A DNA stretch of 64,000 bases from Sphaerisporangium sp. TRM90804 (GTDB lineage Bacteria; Actinomycetota; Actinomycetes; Streptosporangiales; Streptosporangiaceae): NCBI RefSeq assembly GCF_029846175.1, contig NZ_JARWAC010000001.1:1-64000 (forward strand), read 5' to 3'. The translations under genes and the position numbers were made by a program. Below the pieces are notes generated by a model. That model saw nothing but the letters and a program-made list of their open reading frames with translations. It did no database searches and was not told the DNA's origin. Of this stretch, positions 1-9,580 are shown piece after piece (the first letter of the stretch is position 1; the number at the start of each line of letters is the position of its first letter).

Positions 1-3000
1 GGCCGGGTGGACTCCCAGGTGAAGATCCGCGGGTTCCGGGTCGAACCCGGCGAGGTCGAAGCGGTGCTCGCCGCCCACCCGCAGGTCGAGCACGCCCTGG
101 TCATCGCCCGGGAGGACACCCCCGGCGACAAACGCCTCGTCGCCTACATCGTCCCCGACGACCAGCCCGCCGAAGGCGCCGCCGGCGAGCAGGTCGAGGA
201 GTGGCGCCAGATCTTCGACGCCGAGTACACGACCGCGCCGGCCGCCGAGTTCGGGCAGGACTTCACCGGCTGGAACAGCAGCTACGACGGCGCCCCCATC
301 CCGCTGCCCGAGATGGCGCGCTGGCGCGACGCCGTCGTGGAGCGTGTCGCCGAGCTGCGACCGCGCCGCGTCCTGGAGATCGGCGTCGGCACCGGCCTGC
401 TGCTGTCGCGCCTGGCCCCGGACGCCGAGGAGTACTGGGGAACCGACCTGTCGGAACAGGTCGTGCGAGCCCTGGCCGCCCACGTGGAGGCACGCCCCGC
501 GCTGGCGGGAAAGGTGGTGCTGCGCGCACAGGCCGCCGACGACTTCTCCGGCGTCCCGGAGGGCTACTTCGACGCCGTCGTGCTGAACTCCGTGGTGCAG
601 TACTTCCCCGGCGCCGACTACCTGGTCGGCGTGCTCCAAGGCGCCATGAGGGCGCTCGCGCCCGGCGGCGCGGTGGTGGTCGGCGACGTGCGCGACCGGC
701 GCCTGCTCCGCGCCTTCCGCGCCGCCGTCGAACTGACCGGGGAGGGCGCGGCGCCGGAGGCCGACGGCGCGCGCGTCCGCACGGCCGTCGACCAGGCGGT
801 GGCCCTGGAGAAGGAGCTGGTGGTCGACCCCGCCTTCTTCCCCGCCCTGCGGCAGGCCCTGCCCGACCTCGCCGGGGTGGACGTCCGGCTCAAGCGCGGC
901 GGCTACCACAACGAGCTCACCCGGCACCGCTTCGAGGCCGTGCTGCACAAGACCGGCCGGGCGGTGCTGGACGTCGCGGACGCGCCCCGCCTCGCCTTCG
1001 GCGCGGACCTGGCCGACCTCGACGCCGTGGCCGCCCACCTGCACGACCACGCCCCCGCGACCCTGCGGCTCACCGGCCTGCCCAACGCCCGGGTGGCGCA
1101 CGAGGTCGCCGCGTCCGCCGCCCTGGATCGCGGCTCCCCGCTGCCGGAGGTGCTGCGCGCCCTGCGCGCCCCGCACGGCGTGGATCCGGAGGACTGCCAC
1201 CTGCTGGGCGAGCGGCTGGGATACCGGGTCGCGGTGACCTGGTCGGCCTCGGCGCTCGACCGCTTCGACGCGGTCTTCGCGCGCGTGGACGACCCCCGGG
1301 TGGCCCTGGTGGGCACCGCCTCCGTCGGCGGTCCCGAGCCCGGCGCCCCGCGACGGCACGTCAGCGACCCGCTCGCCTCCCGCGACCGGGGGCTGCTGGC
1401 CCGGCGGGTGCGCGCGCTGGCCGAGTCCCGGCTGCCCGAGTACATGGTGCCGGCGGCGGTGATGGTGCTGGACGCGCTGCCGCTCACCGGCAACGGGAAG
1501 ATCGACCGCGCCGCCCTGCCCGCGCCCCGCTGGGACGGCGGCGCCGGGCGGGGGCCCCGCTCGCCGCGCGAGCAGATGCTGTGCGAGCTGTTCGCCGAGG
1601 TGCTCGGCGTTCAGCGGGTCGGCATCGACGACGACTTCTTCGACCTCGGCGGCCACTCGCTGCTCGCCACCCGTCTGGCCGCCCGGGCCCGGCGCCTGCT
1701 CGGCGTCGAGGTGCCGATCCGGGCGCTGTTCGAGGCGCCCACCGTCGCGGAGCTGGCGCAGCGGCTGGAGGCCTCCGCGCGGCCCCCGCTCCTGCCGCGC
1801 CCCAGGCCGGAGCGGGTGCCGCTGTCGTTCGCGCAGCGACGGCTGTGGTTCCTGCACCGGCTGGAGGGCCCGAGCGCCACGTACAACATGCCATGGGTCA
1901 TCCGCATGCGGGGTGATCTCGACGTCGGCGCGCTGCGGGCGGCGGTGGCGGACCTGGTGGCCCGGCACGAGTCCCTGCGCACGGTGTTCCCCGACGTCGA
2001 CGGCGAGCCGTACCAGCTCGTGCTCGACCCCCGCCGCGCCGTGCCCGAGCTGGAGGTCACCGACCTGCCCGGGGCGGACGGGGAGGAGCTGCGCGCCGCG
2101 CTCGACGCCGCCGCGCGCCACGGCTTCGACCTGCGGCGCGAGATCCCGATCCAGGCTCGCCTGTTCCGGATGGGCGACGGCGAGTACGCGCTGCTGCTGC
2201 TGTTCCACCACATCGCCGGGGACGGCTGGTCGTTCTCGCCGCTGGCTCGCGACCTGATGACCTCCTACGAGGCGCGCCGCCGGGGCGAGGAGGCCGTGCT
2301 GCCCGCCCTGCCGGTGCAGTACGCCGACTACACGCTGTGGCAGCACGAGCTGCTCGGCGACGGGGACGACCCGTCGAGCGTCCTCGGCCGGCAGCTCGAC
2401 TACTGGCGGCGCGAGCTGGCCGACCTGCCGCCGGAGATCCGGCTGCCCGCCGACCGGCCGCGCCCGGCGCGGGTCACCCACGAGGGCGAGGTGCTGGAGT
2501 TCGACGTCGACGCCGGCCTGCACGCCGGACTGGCCAGGCTGGCGACGGAGTCCGGTTCCAGCGTGTTCATGGTGCTGCAGGCGGGCTTGGCGGCGTTGCT
2601 GACCCGGCTCGGCGCCGGCACCGACATCCCCATCGGCAGCGGCATCGCCGGCCGCACCGACCAGGCGCTGGATGACCTGGTGGGGTTCTTCGTCAACACC
2701 CTGGTGCTGCGCACCGACACCTCCGGCAACCCCGCCTTCCGGCGGCTGCTGGAGCGGGTGCGTGAGACCTCGCTGACCGCGTACGCCAACCAGGACATCC
2801 CGTTCGAGCTTCTGGTGGAGGTGCTCAACCCGGCCCGCTCCATGGCCCGCAGCCCGCTGTACCAGGTGTCGCTGGTCCTGCAGAACACCCCGGAGGTGCG
2901 CTTCGGCCTGCCGGGGCTGGAGCTGGAATACGTCCAGGCCGGCATCGGCACCGCCCGCGACGACATCTTCATGAGCCTCAGCGAGCGCCGTGACGACGAC

Positions 3001-6000
3001 GGCGGCCCGGCCGGGTTCTTCGGCTTCGTGGAGTACAACACCGACATCTTCGACCGGGACACCATCCAGGGAGTCGTCGACCGCTACCGGCGCTTCCTCA
3101 CGGCCGTCGTCGCCGACCCCGGCCTGCCGATCGAACAGGTGGACATCCTCGCCCCGGGCGAGCGTCGCGAGCTGGTCTCGCTCGGCGCCGGGCCGCGCTC
3201 GCAGCCCCCGCGGACGACCGTGCACGGGCTGTTCGAAGAGTGGGCCGCCCGGACGCCGGACGCGGCGGCGGTGCGGGACGGCGCCGCCACGCTGTCGTAC
3301 GCGGAGCTGAACGCCCGCGCCAACCGGCTCGCGCGCCACCTGATCGCCAACGGTGTCGGCCCCGAGCGGGCCGTCGCCTTGGCGGTGCCGCGCTCGGCCG
3401 ACTACGTGGTCGCCGCCCTGGCCGTGCTCAAGGCGGGCGGGGTCTGCCTCCCCCTCGACTCCGGCCTGCCGGTGAACCGGGTCGCGGCGATCTTCGCCGA
3501 GGCCGCCCCGGTGTTCGTGCTGCGGCACGTCGAGCTGGGCGCCGAGGTCCCGGCCGCGCCCGCCCTCCCGTCGTTCCTGCTGGACGACCCGTTCGGTCAC
3601 CACACGCTGAGCCGTCACGCGCCGGCCGACCCGGCCGACGCCGACCGCGCGGCGCCGCTGTCTCCCGAGCACCCGGCGTTCGTGATCTACACCTCCGGGT
3701 CCACGGGCCGGCCCAAGGGCGTGGTCCTGTCCCACCGGGCGCTGGTCAACGTCGCGGCCGACCAGGGCGCCCGGTTCGGCGCCGGGCCGGGCGCCCGGGT
3801 GCTGCAGGTGGTGTCCACCTCCTTCGACATGGCGGTGGGCGACCTGCTGCTGAGCCTGCTCAGCGGCGCGACGCTGGTGCTGCCCGAGAGCCGGGGCCAG
3901 GTGCTGGGCGAGGAGCTGGCCGCCGTGATCGACGCCGCCGGGGTCACCCACATGATCGCCCCGCCCGCCGTGCTCGCCACGCTGCCACCCCTGGAGACAT
4001 CCTCGCCGGCCTGCGTCGTGACGGCGGGAGAGGCCTGCTCCCCGGAGCTGGTCGCCCGGCTCGCGCGGGGACGCACGGTGTTCAACGCCTACGGCCCCAC
4101 CGAGACCACGATCGTGGCGACCACCAGCCGCCCGCTCGACGGGTCGGGCGCCACGCCCATCGGCTCGGCCGTCCACAACGTGGACGTGCGGGTGCTGGAC
4201 GGCGGCCTCAACCCGGTGCCGCGCGGCGTCGCCGGGGAGCTGTACGTCGCCGGGCGCGGAGTGGCCCGGGGCTACCTGGGCCAGCCCGCGATGACGGCCG
4301 CGCGCTTCGTCGCCGACCTGGGCGGCCCGCCCGGCTCACGCATGTACCGCACCGGCGACCTGGTCCGGTGGAACGCCGCGGGAGAGCTGGAGTACCTCGG
4401 CCGCGCCGACGACCAGGTCAAGGTCCGCGGCTTCCGCATCGAACCCGGCGAGGTCGAGGCGGTGCTCGTCCGGCACGGCGGGGTGGCGGGCGCGGCGGTC
4501 GTCGTCCGCGAGGACCGGCCGGGCGATCAGCGGCTGGTGGCCTACGTCGTCCCGGCCGACGAGGGCGGCGAGGCGCTGGCGGAGCTGGCCGCCGAGCAGG
4601 TCGGCGAGTGGCGGCAGATCTTCGACGCCGGCTACGAGTCGCAGGGCGGCGCCGGGTTCGGCGAGGACTTCTCCGGCTGGAACAGCAGCTACGACGAGGG
4701 CGTCCCGCTGCCGCCCGGCGAGATGCGCGAGTGGCGCGACGCCGCGGTCGACCGCGTCCGCGAGCTGGCTCCCGCCAGGGTCGCCGAGCTCGGGGTCGGG
4801 TCGGGCCTGCTGCTGTCGCGGCTGGCCCCCGGCTGCCAGGCCTACTGGGGCACCGACTTCTCGGCGGAGGCGATCCACCACCTGGGGCGTGAGGTCGCCG
4901 CCCGGCCCGAGCTCGCCGGCCGGGTCGTGCTGCGCGCCCAGCCCGCCGACGACCTGACCGGGCTGCCCACCGAGTACTTCGACGTCGTGGTGCTGAACTC
5001 CGTCGCCCAGTACTTCCCCAGCGGGCAGTACCTGCTCACCGTCCTGCGCCAGGCGTTCGGCCTGCTCAGGCCCGGCGGCGCGGTGTTCGTGGGCGACGTG
5101 CGCCACCGCCGTTCGCTGCGGGCCCTGCTGTCGGCGGTGCACGCCGGCCGGGTGCGCGGCGAGGGCGACGCCGACCGGGTACGCCGGGCCGTCGAGCAGG
5201 CCGTGGTGCTGGAGAAGGAGCTGCTGGTCGACCCGGAGTTCTTCACGGCGTTGCGCGGCGTCATACCCGGCCTGGCCGCCGTGGACGTGCGCCTCAAGCG
5301 GGGCGCCGGGCAGAACGAGCTGACCCGGCACCGCTACGAGGTGATGCTGCACAAGGGCCCGCGCGAGGTGGTCGACGTGGCCGCGGCGCCGCGGCTGGCG
5401 TACGGGCACGACGTGGCGGGCCTGGACGACCTCGCCGGCGTCCTGGGCGCGCGCCGCGGCGGGCCGCTGCGGGTGACCGGGGTGCCCAACGCGCGGCTGA
5501 CGGCGGAGGCCGCGGCGGCCAGGGCGCTCGACGAGGGCATGCCGTGGCGGGACGTCCGGGCCGAGCTGGACCGGCGCGACGGCGTCGACCCCGAGAAGCT
5601 GCACGCGCTGGGGGAGCGGCTCGGCTACCGCGTCGCGATCTCCTGGAGCCCTGACGCGGTCGACGCCGTCGAGGCGGTGTTCGTCCCCCGCGCCCCCCGG
5701 CCGCAGGACGACCTCCCCGCCACCGGCGACGCCGGCACCGGACGGCCGCTCACCCATGAGCCCGGCGCCGACCGGCCGCTCACCCGGGAGCCCGGCGCCG
5801 GCCGGCCGCGCACCGAAGAGCCGGGCACCGGGCCGCTCACCGGTGACGCCGGCCCCCCGCCGCCGCTCACCGGCGTGTACCGACCGGCGGGGGAACCCGG
5901 CGATCCCCTGCGCCGCACCAACAGCCCCGCCGGCAGCCGCCAGCACAGCGCGCTCCTGGGCCGGCTCCGGTCCTACCTGAAGGAGCACCTGCCCGAATAC

Positions 6001-7176
6001 ATGGTGCCCTCGGCGGTCGTCCCCCTGCAGAGCCTCCCGCTCACCCCCCGGGGCAAGCTCGACCGCCGGGCGCTGCCCGCTCCCGACACCGCCTCGGTGA
6101 CCGGCCGGGGCCCGACGACCCTCAACGAGGAGATCCTGTGCGACCTGTTCGCCGAGGCGCTCGGCCTGGAGCGGGTGGGCGTCGACGACGACTTCTTCGC
6201 CCTGGGCGGGCACTCGCTGCTCGCCGCCCGGCTGGTCAGCCGGATCCGGGCGACGCTCGGCGCCGACGTGGCCATCCGCTCGCTGTTCGAGGCGCCGACG
6301 GTCGCCGGGCTCGCCGCCCGGCTGGGCATGGACGACGACGGATCCTCCCTGGACGTCCTGCTGCCGCTGCGCCCGCACGGCGACCGGCCCCCGCTGTTCT
6401 GCGTGCACGCCGGGTGGGGCATCAGCTGGTCGTACTCCGGCCTCATCCGCCACCTGGGAGCCGACCGGCCGATCTACGCGCTGCAGGCGCGGAGCCTCGC
6501 CCGTCCCGAGCCGCGGCCGGACAGCATCGAGGAGATGGCCGCCGACTACGTCGCCCAGATCCGCTCGGTGCGGCCGGAAGGCCCCTACCACCTGCTCGGC
6601 TGGTCGTCCGGCGGCCCGGTGGCGTTCGAGATGGCCGTCCAGCTTCAGCGGGCGGGCGAGCGGGTGGGCCTGCTGACGATCCTGGACGCCTACCCGCCCA
6701 CGGCGCTGCCCGCCCTGGAGGAGGGCCTGCGCGGCGAGGCCGGCGATCTGCTGCGGCGCGCCTTCAGCAAGGAAGGCATGCTCATGGCGCTCATCGAGGC
6801 GATGGGATTCGGGCAACGGCACCTGATGGACGGCCCGCCCGACTTCGCGCGCGTCGCCGAGCTGTTCCGGTCCGAGGGCAGCGCGCTGGCCGGCCTCACC
6901 GAGGACGACGTGGTCGCCATGGTCGAGGTGTACGCCAACACCAGCGCCATCACCGACAAGTACGTGCCGGGTGTGTTCCACGGCGACCTGCTGTTCTTCA
7001 TGGCGACCAAGGACCGCGTCGAGGGGACCCCGCCGCCCGGCTCGTGGCGTCCCTTCGTCGACGGCGACATCGAGGTGCACGACGTCGAGTGCGCGCACCA
7101 CCGGATGACCTGGCCCCAGCACATCGCCGAGATCGGCCGCGTGGTGAGCGCCCGGCTCGCCGAGCCCGGCACATGA
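1..7176 (+). CDS. Nonribosomal peptide synthetase, C-terminal modules with TE (5' partial)
   Basis: This is the end of a multimodular NRPS. At base 1 the frame is already in the A8 motif of an adenylation domain, so the true start lies outside the window. Domain order: the end of an A domain carrying an inserted N-methyltransferase (about 190-960; SAM motif EIGVGTG, then NELTRHRFE); A10 NGKID (1492); carrier domain (GGHS, Ser codon 1657); condensation domain (1810-3160; HHIAGDG at 2206-2226); a second A domain ([11 protein letters not shown] near 3690) with a second N-MT (4590-5360); a carrier (Ser codon 6214); a thioesterase (GWSSG, Ser codon 6604). The last two residues of the product should therefore be N-methylated and the chain released by the TE. 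Aligned by eye to PheA, the second A pocket reads roughly D-M-G-I-V-A-A-I-V-K, which I cannot assign. Whether the TE hydrolyses, cyclises or dimerises is not readable. Confidence 0.97.
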   Translation, partial: GRVDSQVKIRGFRVEPGEVEAVLAAHPQVEHALVIAREDTPGDKRLVAYIVPDDQPAEGAAGEQVEEWRQIFDAEYTTAPAAEFGQDFTGWNSSYDGAPIPLPEMARWRDAVVERVAELRPRRVLEIGVGTGLLLSRLAPDAEEYWGTDLSEQVVRALAAHVEARPALAGKVVLRAQAADDFSGVPEGYFDAVVLNSVVQYFPGADYLVGVLQGAMRALAPGGAVVVGDVRDRRLLRAFRAAVELTGEGAAPEADGARVRTAVDQAVALEKELVVDPAFFPALRQALPDLAGVDVRLKRGGYHNELTRHRFEAVLHKTGRAVLDVADAPRLAFGADLADLDAVAAHLHDHAPATLRLTGLPNARVAHEVAASAALDRGSPLPEVLRALRAPHGVDPEDCHLLGERLGYRVAVTWSASALDRFDAVFARVDDPRVALVGTASVGGPEPGAPRRHVSDPLASRDRGLLARRVRALAESRLPEYMVPAAVMVLDALPLTGNGKIDRAALPAPRWDGGAGRGPRSPREQMLCELFAEVLGVQRVGIDDDFFDLGGHSLLATRLAARARRLLGVEVPIRALFEAPTVAELAQRLEASARPPLLPRPRPERVPLSFAQRRLWFLHRLEGPSATYNMPWVIRMRGDLDVGALRAAVADLVARHESLRTVFPDVDGEPYQLVLDPRRAVPELEVTDLPGADGEELRAALDAAARHGFDLRREIPIQARLFRMGDGEYALLLLFHHIAGDGWSFSPLARDLMTSYEARRRGEEAVLPALPVQYADYTLWQHELLGDGDDPSSVLGRQLDYWRRELADLPPEIRLPADRPRPARVTHEGEVLEFDVDAGLHAGLARLATESGSSVFMVLQAGLAALLTRLGAGTDIPIGSGIAGRTDQALDDLVGFFVNTLVLRTDTSGNPAFRRLLERVRETSLTAYANQDIPFELLVEVLNPARSMARSPLYQVSLVLQNTPEVRFGLPGLELEYVQAGIGTARDDIFMSLSERRDDDGGPAGFFGFVEYNTDIFDRDTIQGVVDRYRRFLTAVVADPGLPIEQVDILAPGERRELVSLGAGPRSQPPRTTVHGLFEEWAARTPDAAAVRDGAATLSYAELNARANRLARHLIANGVGPERAVALAVPRSADYVVAALAVLKAGGVCLPLDSGLPVNRVAAIFAEAAPVFVLRHVELGAEVPAAPALPSFLLDDPFGHHTLSRHAPADPADADRAAPLSPEHPAFVIYTSGSTGRPKGVVLSHRALVNVAADQGARFGAGPGARVLQVVSTSFDMAVGDLLLSLLSGATLVLPESRGQVLGEELAAVIDAAGVTHMIAPPAVLATLPPLETSSPACVVTAGEACSPELVARLARGRTVFNAYGPTETTIVATTSRPLDGSGATPIGSAVHNVDVRVLDGGLNPVPRGVAGELYVAGRGVARGYLGQPAMTAARFVADLGGPPGSRMYRTGDLVRWNAAGELEYLGRADDQVKVRGFRIEPGEVEAVLVRHGGVAGAAVVVREDRPGDQRLVAYVVPADEGGEALAELAAEQVGEWRQIFDAGYESQGGAGFGEDFSGWNSSYDEGVPLPPGEMREWRDAAVDRVRELAPARVAELGVGSGLLLSRLAPGCQAYWGTDFSAEAIHHLGREVAARPELAGRVVLRAQPADDLTGLPTEYFDVVVLNSVAQYFPSGQYLLTVLRQAFGLLRPGGAVFVGDVRHRRSLRALLSAVHAGRVRGEGDADRVRRAVEQAVVLEKELLVDPEFFTALRGVIPGLAAVDVRLKRGAGQNELTRHRYEVMLHKGPREVVDVAAAPRLAYGHDVAGLDDLAGVLGARRGGPLRVTGVPNARLTAEAAAARALDEGMPWRDVRAELDRRDGVDPEKLHALGERLGYRVAISWSPDAVDAVEAVFVPRAPRPQDDLPATGDAGTGRPLTHEPGADRPLTREPGAGRPRTEEPGTGPLTGDAGPPPPLTGVYRPAGEPGDPLRRTNSPAGSRQHSALLGRLRSYLKEHLPEYMVPSAVVPLQSLPLTPRGKLDRRALPAPDTASVTGRGPTTLNEEILCDLFAEALGLERVGVDDDFFALGGHSLLAARLVSRIRATLGADVAIRSLFEAPTVAGLAARLGMDDDGSSLDVLLPLRPHGDRPPLFCVHAGWGISWSYSGLIRHLGADRPIYALQARSLARPEPRPDSIEEMAADYVAQIRSVRPEGPYHLLGWSSGGPVAFEMAVQLQRAGERVGLLTILDAYPPTALPALEEGLRGEAGDLLRRAFSKEGMLMALIEAMGFGQRHLMDGPPDFARVAELFRSEGSALAGLTEDDVVAMVEVYANTSAITDKYVPGVFHGDLLFFMATKDRVEGTPPPGSWRPFVDGDIEVHDVECAHHRMTWPQHIAEIGRVVSARLAEPGT
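5730..5865 (+). repeat. Degenerate 30-bp in-frame repeats in NRPS linker
   Basis: Between the second N-methyltransferase insert and the A10 motif the NRPS has an extra low-complexity stretch. It is built from about four degenerate 10-residue units of the type RPLTxEPGAx ([30 protein letters not shown], then a shortened PLTGDAG). The equivalent place in the preceding module (about 1300-1370) is short and has no such repeat, so this looks like a local in-frame expansion in a flexible linker. Confidence 0.7.
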
Positions 7177-7254
7177 ACCCATGAGCCCCGTGAGCGCGGG
7201 CCCGCACGACGGCCCACGCGAACCCGACCGCGAGTCCACGAGAGAGGAAGAACG

Positions 7255-7488
7255 ATGACGAACCCGTTCGAAGACCCCGACGGCACCTTCCTGGTCCTGG
7301 TCAACGACGAGGGCCAGCACTCGCTGTGGCCCGCCTTCGCCGACGTCCCGGACGGCTGGCACGCCAAGTTCGGCCCGGGCCCGCGCCAGGAGGCCCTGGA
7401 CTACGTCGAGGCGAACTGGACCGACATGCGGCCCAAGAGCCTGATCACCGCCATGGAGATGGAGATGGAGCCCGAGGGCACGGCCTGA
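7255..7488 (+). CDS. MbtH-like protein
   Basis: A 77-residue protein of the MbtH family, small partners that bind adenylation domains of NRPSs and are often needed for their folding or activity. The family signature is visible: [10 protein letters not shown] near residue 22, then [10 protein letters not shown] and a C-terminal segment around [10 protein letters not shown] ribosome binding site (agaggaag) precedes the ATG. It follows the NRPS by about 80 bases and precedes a P450, so it most likely serves the large NRPS and the A-T didomain of the same cluster. Confidence 0.96.
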   Translation: MTNPFEDPDGTFLVLVNDEGQHSLWPAFADVPDGWHAKFGPGPRQEALDYVEANWTDMRPKSLITAMEMEMEPEGTA

Positions 7489-7551
7489 CGCCCGCGGGCG
7501 GCGCCCGACGGCGGAGCACCGCTCTTCACGTCGCAACACAGGAGGTGTGGC

Positions 7552-8742
7552 ATGACATCGCACGACGAGACGACCGGCGTCACGGCGGACCGCTCGCTGG
7601 TGGACAGCTCCGACCCGGCCCCGTGGTTCGAGCTCATGCGGCGGCGGCACCCGGTCTGGCGCGACGACCAGTTCGGCATGTGGCACGTCTTCCGTCACGC
7701 GGACGTGGAGGCGGCGCTGTCGGACCCGGCGACGTTCTCCTCCGACTCCCGGGCGGAGATGGCGGCGATGCCGGCGTTCCGGCCGTTCACCCGCGGCAAC
7801 TTCATGGTGATGGACCCGCCCGGCCACCGCAGGCTGCGCGGCCTGGTGGCCACGGCCTTCGGCAGGCGGGCCATGGAGCAGCTCGAACCCCTGGTCACGA
7901 CGATCGTGGACGACCTGCTGGACGATGCCAAGGGCGCCGGGGAACTGGAGCTGGTGACGGAGCTTGCGCACCCCATGCCGGTGTTCGTGCTCGCCGACCT
8001 GCTCGGGCTGCCGCGATCGGACCGCCCCCTGCTGTTCACCTGGGCCAAGGTGCTCACCGGCGTCGACGTGAGCGCGGCGGCGGAGCCCGCGGACCCGGCC
8101 TCCTCGCTGGGGGAGATGAACACCTACCTGCTGGACCACATCACCCGGCGCAGGCGGTCGCCCGGGCCCGACCTGGTGAGCCGCCTGGTCCAGGCCGAGG
8201 TGGACGGGGACCGGCTGGCCGACGAGGAGCTCGTCGGCATCGTGAGCCTGCTGCTGATCGCCGGCCACCTCATGGCGACGATGCTCGTGGCCAACTCGGT
8301 GCTGTGCCTGGACGGGCACCCCGAGCAGGCCGCGGCCGTCCGGGCCGACCCCGGCGCGCTGCCCGGGGCGATCGAGGAGGTGCTGCGCTACCGGAACTCG
8401 GCCGACCGGCTGGTGCGCACCACCACCCGGGAGGTCGAGGTCGCCGGGCGGGCGATCCCGGCCGGGGCCAGGGTCCTGCTGTGGACGGGGTCGGCCAACC
8501 GCGACCCGTCGGCCTTCCCCGATCCCGAGCGGTTCGACGTCACGCGCTCGCCCAACCGGCACCTCGGCTTCGGCCACGGCGTCCACTTCTGCCTCGGCGC
8601 GCCGCTCGGCCGGCTGGAGGCCAGGGTGGCGCTCGGCCGGCTGCTGGCGCGGACCGGCTCCGTGCGGGTCCTGCCGGGCGTCGAGTACTTCGGGTCGCAC
8701 TCGTTGATCAGGAAGTTGCCGATCAAGGTGCGGTGGGCGTGA
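7552..8742 (+). CDS. Cytochrome P450 (first of four in the cluster), atypical I-helix
   Basis: A bacterial soluble P450 of 396 residues, expected to oxidise the peptide or a precursor with external ferredoxin and reductase. The heme-binding loop FGHGVHFCLGAP and the ExxR helix (EEVLRYR) are intact. The I-helix is unusual: the segment normally written AGxxTT reads AGHLMATM, so both the usual acidic residue and the threonine of the oxygen-activation pair are replaced. Altered I-helices occur in P450s that couple phenols or act on carrier-bound substrates, so it may not be a simple hydroxylase; this is inference. A good ribosome binding site (aggaggtg) precedes the ATG. Confidence 0.95.
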   Translation: MTSHDETTGVTADRSLVDSSDPAPWFELMRRRHPVWRDDQFGMWHVFRHADVEAALSDPATFSSDSRAEMAAMPAFRPFTRGNFMVMDPPGHRRLRGLVATAFGRRAMEQLEPLVTTIVDDLLDDAKGAGELELVTELAHPMPVFVLADLLGLPRSDRPLLFTWAKVLTGVDVSAAAEPADPASSLGEMNTYLLDHITRRRRSPGPDLVSRLVQAEVDGDRLADEELVGIVSLLLIAGHLMATMLVANSVLCLDGHPEQAAAVRADPGALPGAIEEVLRYRNSADRLVRTTTREVEVAGRAIPAGARVLLWTGSANRDPSAFPDPERFDVTRSPNRHLGFGHGVHFCLGAPLGRLEARVALGRLLARTGSVRVLPGVEYFGSHSLIRKLPIKVRWA

Positions 8743-8797
8743 ACGGCCGGCACGCGTGCCGCGGCGCGCAGGCGTACGGAGGGAAGGGGAGTGCCCG

Positions 8798-9538
8798 GTG
8801 AACAGGTGGATACGGCGCCCGCCCCGCGGGGCGCAGCCCAAGGCCCAGCTGGTGTGCTTCCACTACGCGGGCGGCGGCACCTCGGCCTTCCAGCGGTGGA
8901 CCGGCAAGATCCCCGACTGGGTGGACCTCCGGTTCGTCCAGCTCCCGGGGCGGGAGAACCGCTTCCGCGAGCCGCCCTTCCGCACGATGCCGCCGCTGGT
9001 GCGCGCGCTCGCCGACGAGCTGGCCACCGTGCTGGCCCCGCCCTTCCTGCTGTTCGGCCACAGCATGGGCGCCAGGGTCGCGTTCGCGCTGACCCACGAG
9101 CTGACGGCTCGCGGCCTGCCCCTGCCCGAGCTGCTGGTGGTGTCGGGCACTCCCGCGCCGAGCGTCACCGACTGGAAGCACGCCCACCACCTGCCCGAGA
9201 AGGAGCTGATCCAGCACCTGATCGACCTGGGCGGCGTCCCGCCGGAGGTGCTGGACTCCCCCGAGCTGCTCGAACTGATGCTGCCGGTGATCCGGTGCGA
9301 CCTGGAGCTGTCGGAGACCAGCCGGCTGACCTACCCCAAGCCGCTGCCCGGCGTCCCGGTCCTGGCCATCGCCGGAGAGGAGGACGTGATCGCGCCCCCG
9401 GAGAAGGTGCAGCCCTGGGGCAAGGAGACGAGCGGGCCGTTCGAGTTCGTCGTCCTGCCCGGCAACCACTTCTTCCTGCACAACATGCTCGACGAGACGC
9501 TGGCTCCGATCCTGCGAGGTCTCGGCAGATACCGATGA
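8798..9538 (+). CDS. Type II thioesterase (editing alpha/beta-hydrolase)
   Basis: A discrete thioesterase of 246 residues, of the kind that removes wrong or stalled acyl groups from NRPS/PKS carrier domains. Family features seen: N-terminal CFHYAGGG, the nucleophile elbow GHSMGA, an Asp region at AGEEDVIAPP, and a late His at PGNHFF. I chose the GTG at 8798 because gagggaagggg lies about 7 bases upstream and the mature fold begins soon after; the frame is open further back but without a ribosome site. It lies between a P450 and the A-T didomain and acts in the cytoplasm on the cluster's synthetases. Confidence 0.93.
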   Translation: MNRWIRRPPRGAQPKAQLVCFHYAGGGTSAFQRWTGKIPDWVDLRFVQLPGRENRFREPPFRTMPPLVRALADELATVLAPPFLLFGHSMGARVAFALTHELTARGLPLPELLVVSGTPAPSVTDWKHAHHLPEKELIQHLIDLGGVPPEVLDSPELLELMLPVIRCDLELSETSRLTYPKPLPGVPVLAIAGEEDVIAPPEKVQPWGKETSGPFEFVVLPGNHFFLHNMLDETLAPILRGLGRYR

Positions 9539-9580
9539 GCACCCGGTGACCCCGCCGGACCTAAGTGAGATGGGTGTGGA

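Noticed and set aside
1-7176. Assigning the product to a known bis-intercalator, streptogramin or glycopeptide
   Set aside because: The A-domain pockets do not match a code I can name, most of the NRPS is outside the window, and no X domain or quinoline/picolinate genes are seen.
4336-8841. A 1501-codon open frame on the minus strand
   Set aside because: It lies opposite the NRPS, MbtH and P450 genes, which have clear domains. The product is low-complexity and Arg/Gly/His-rich, a by-product of the high GC content.
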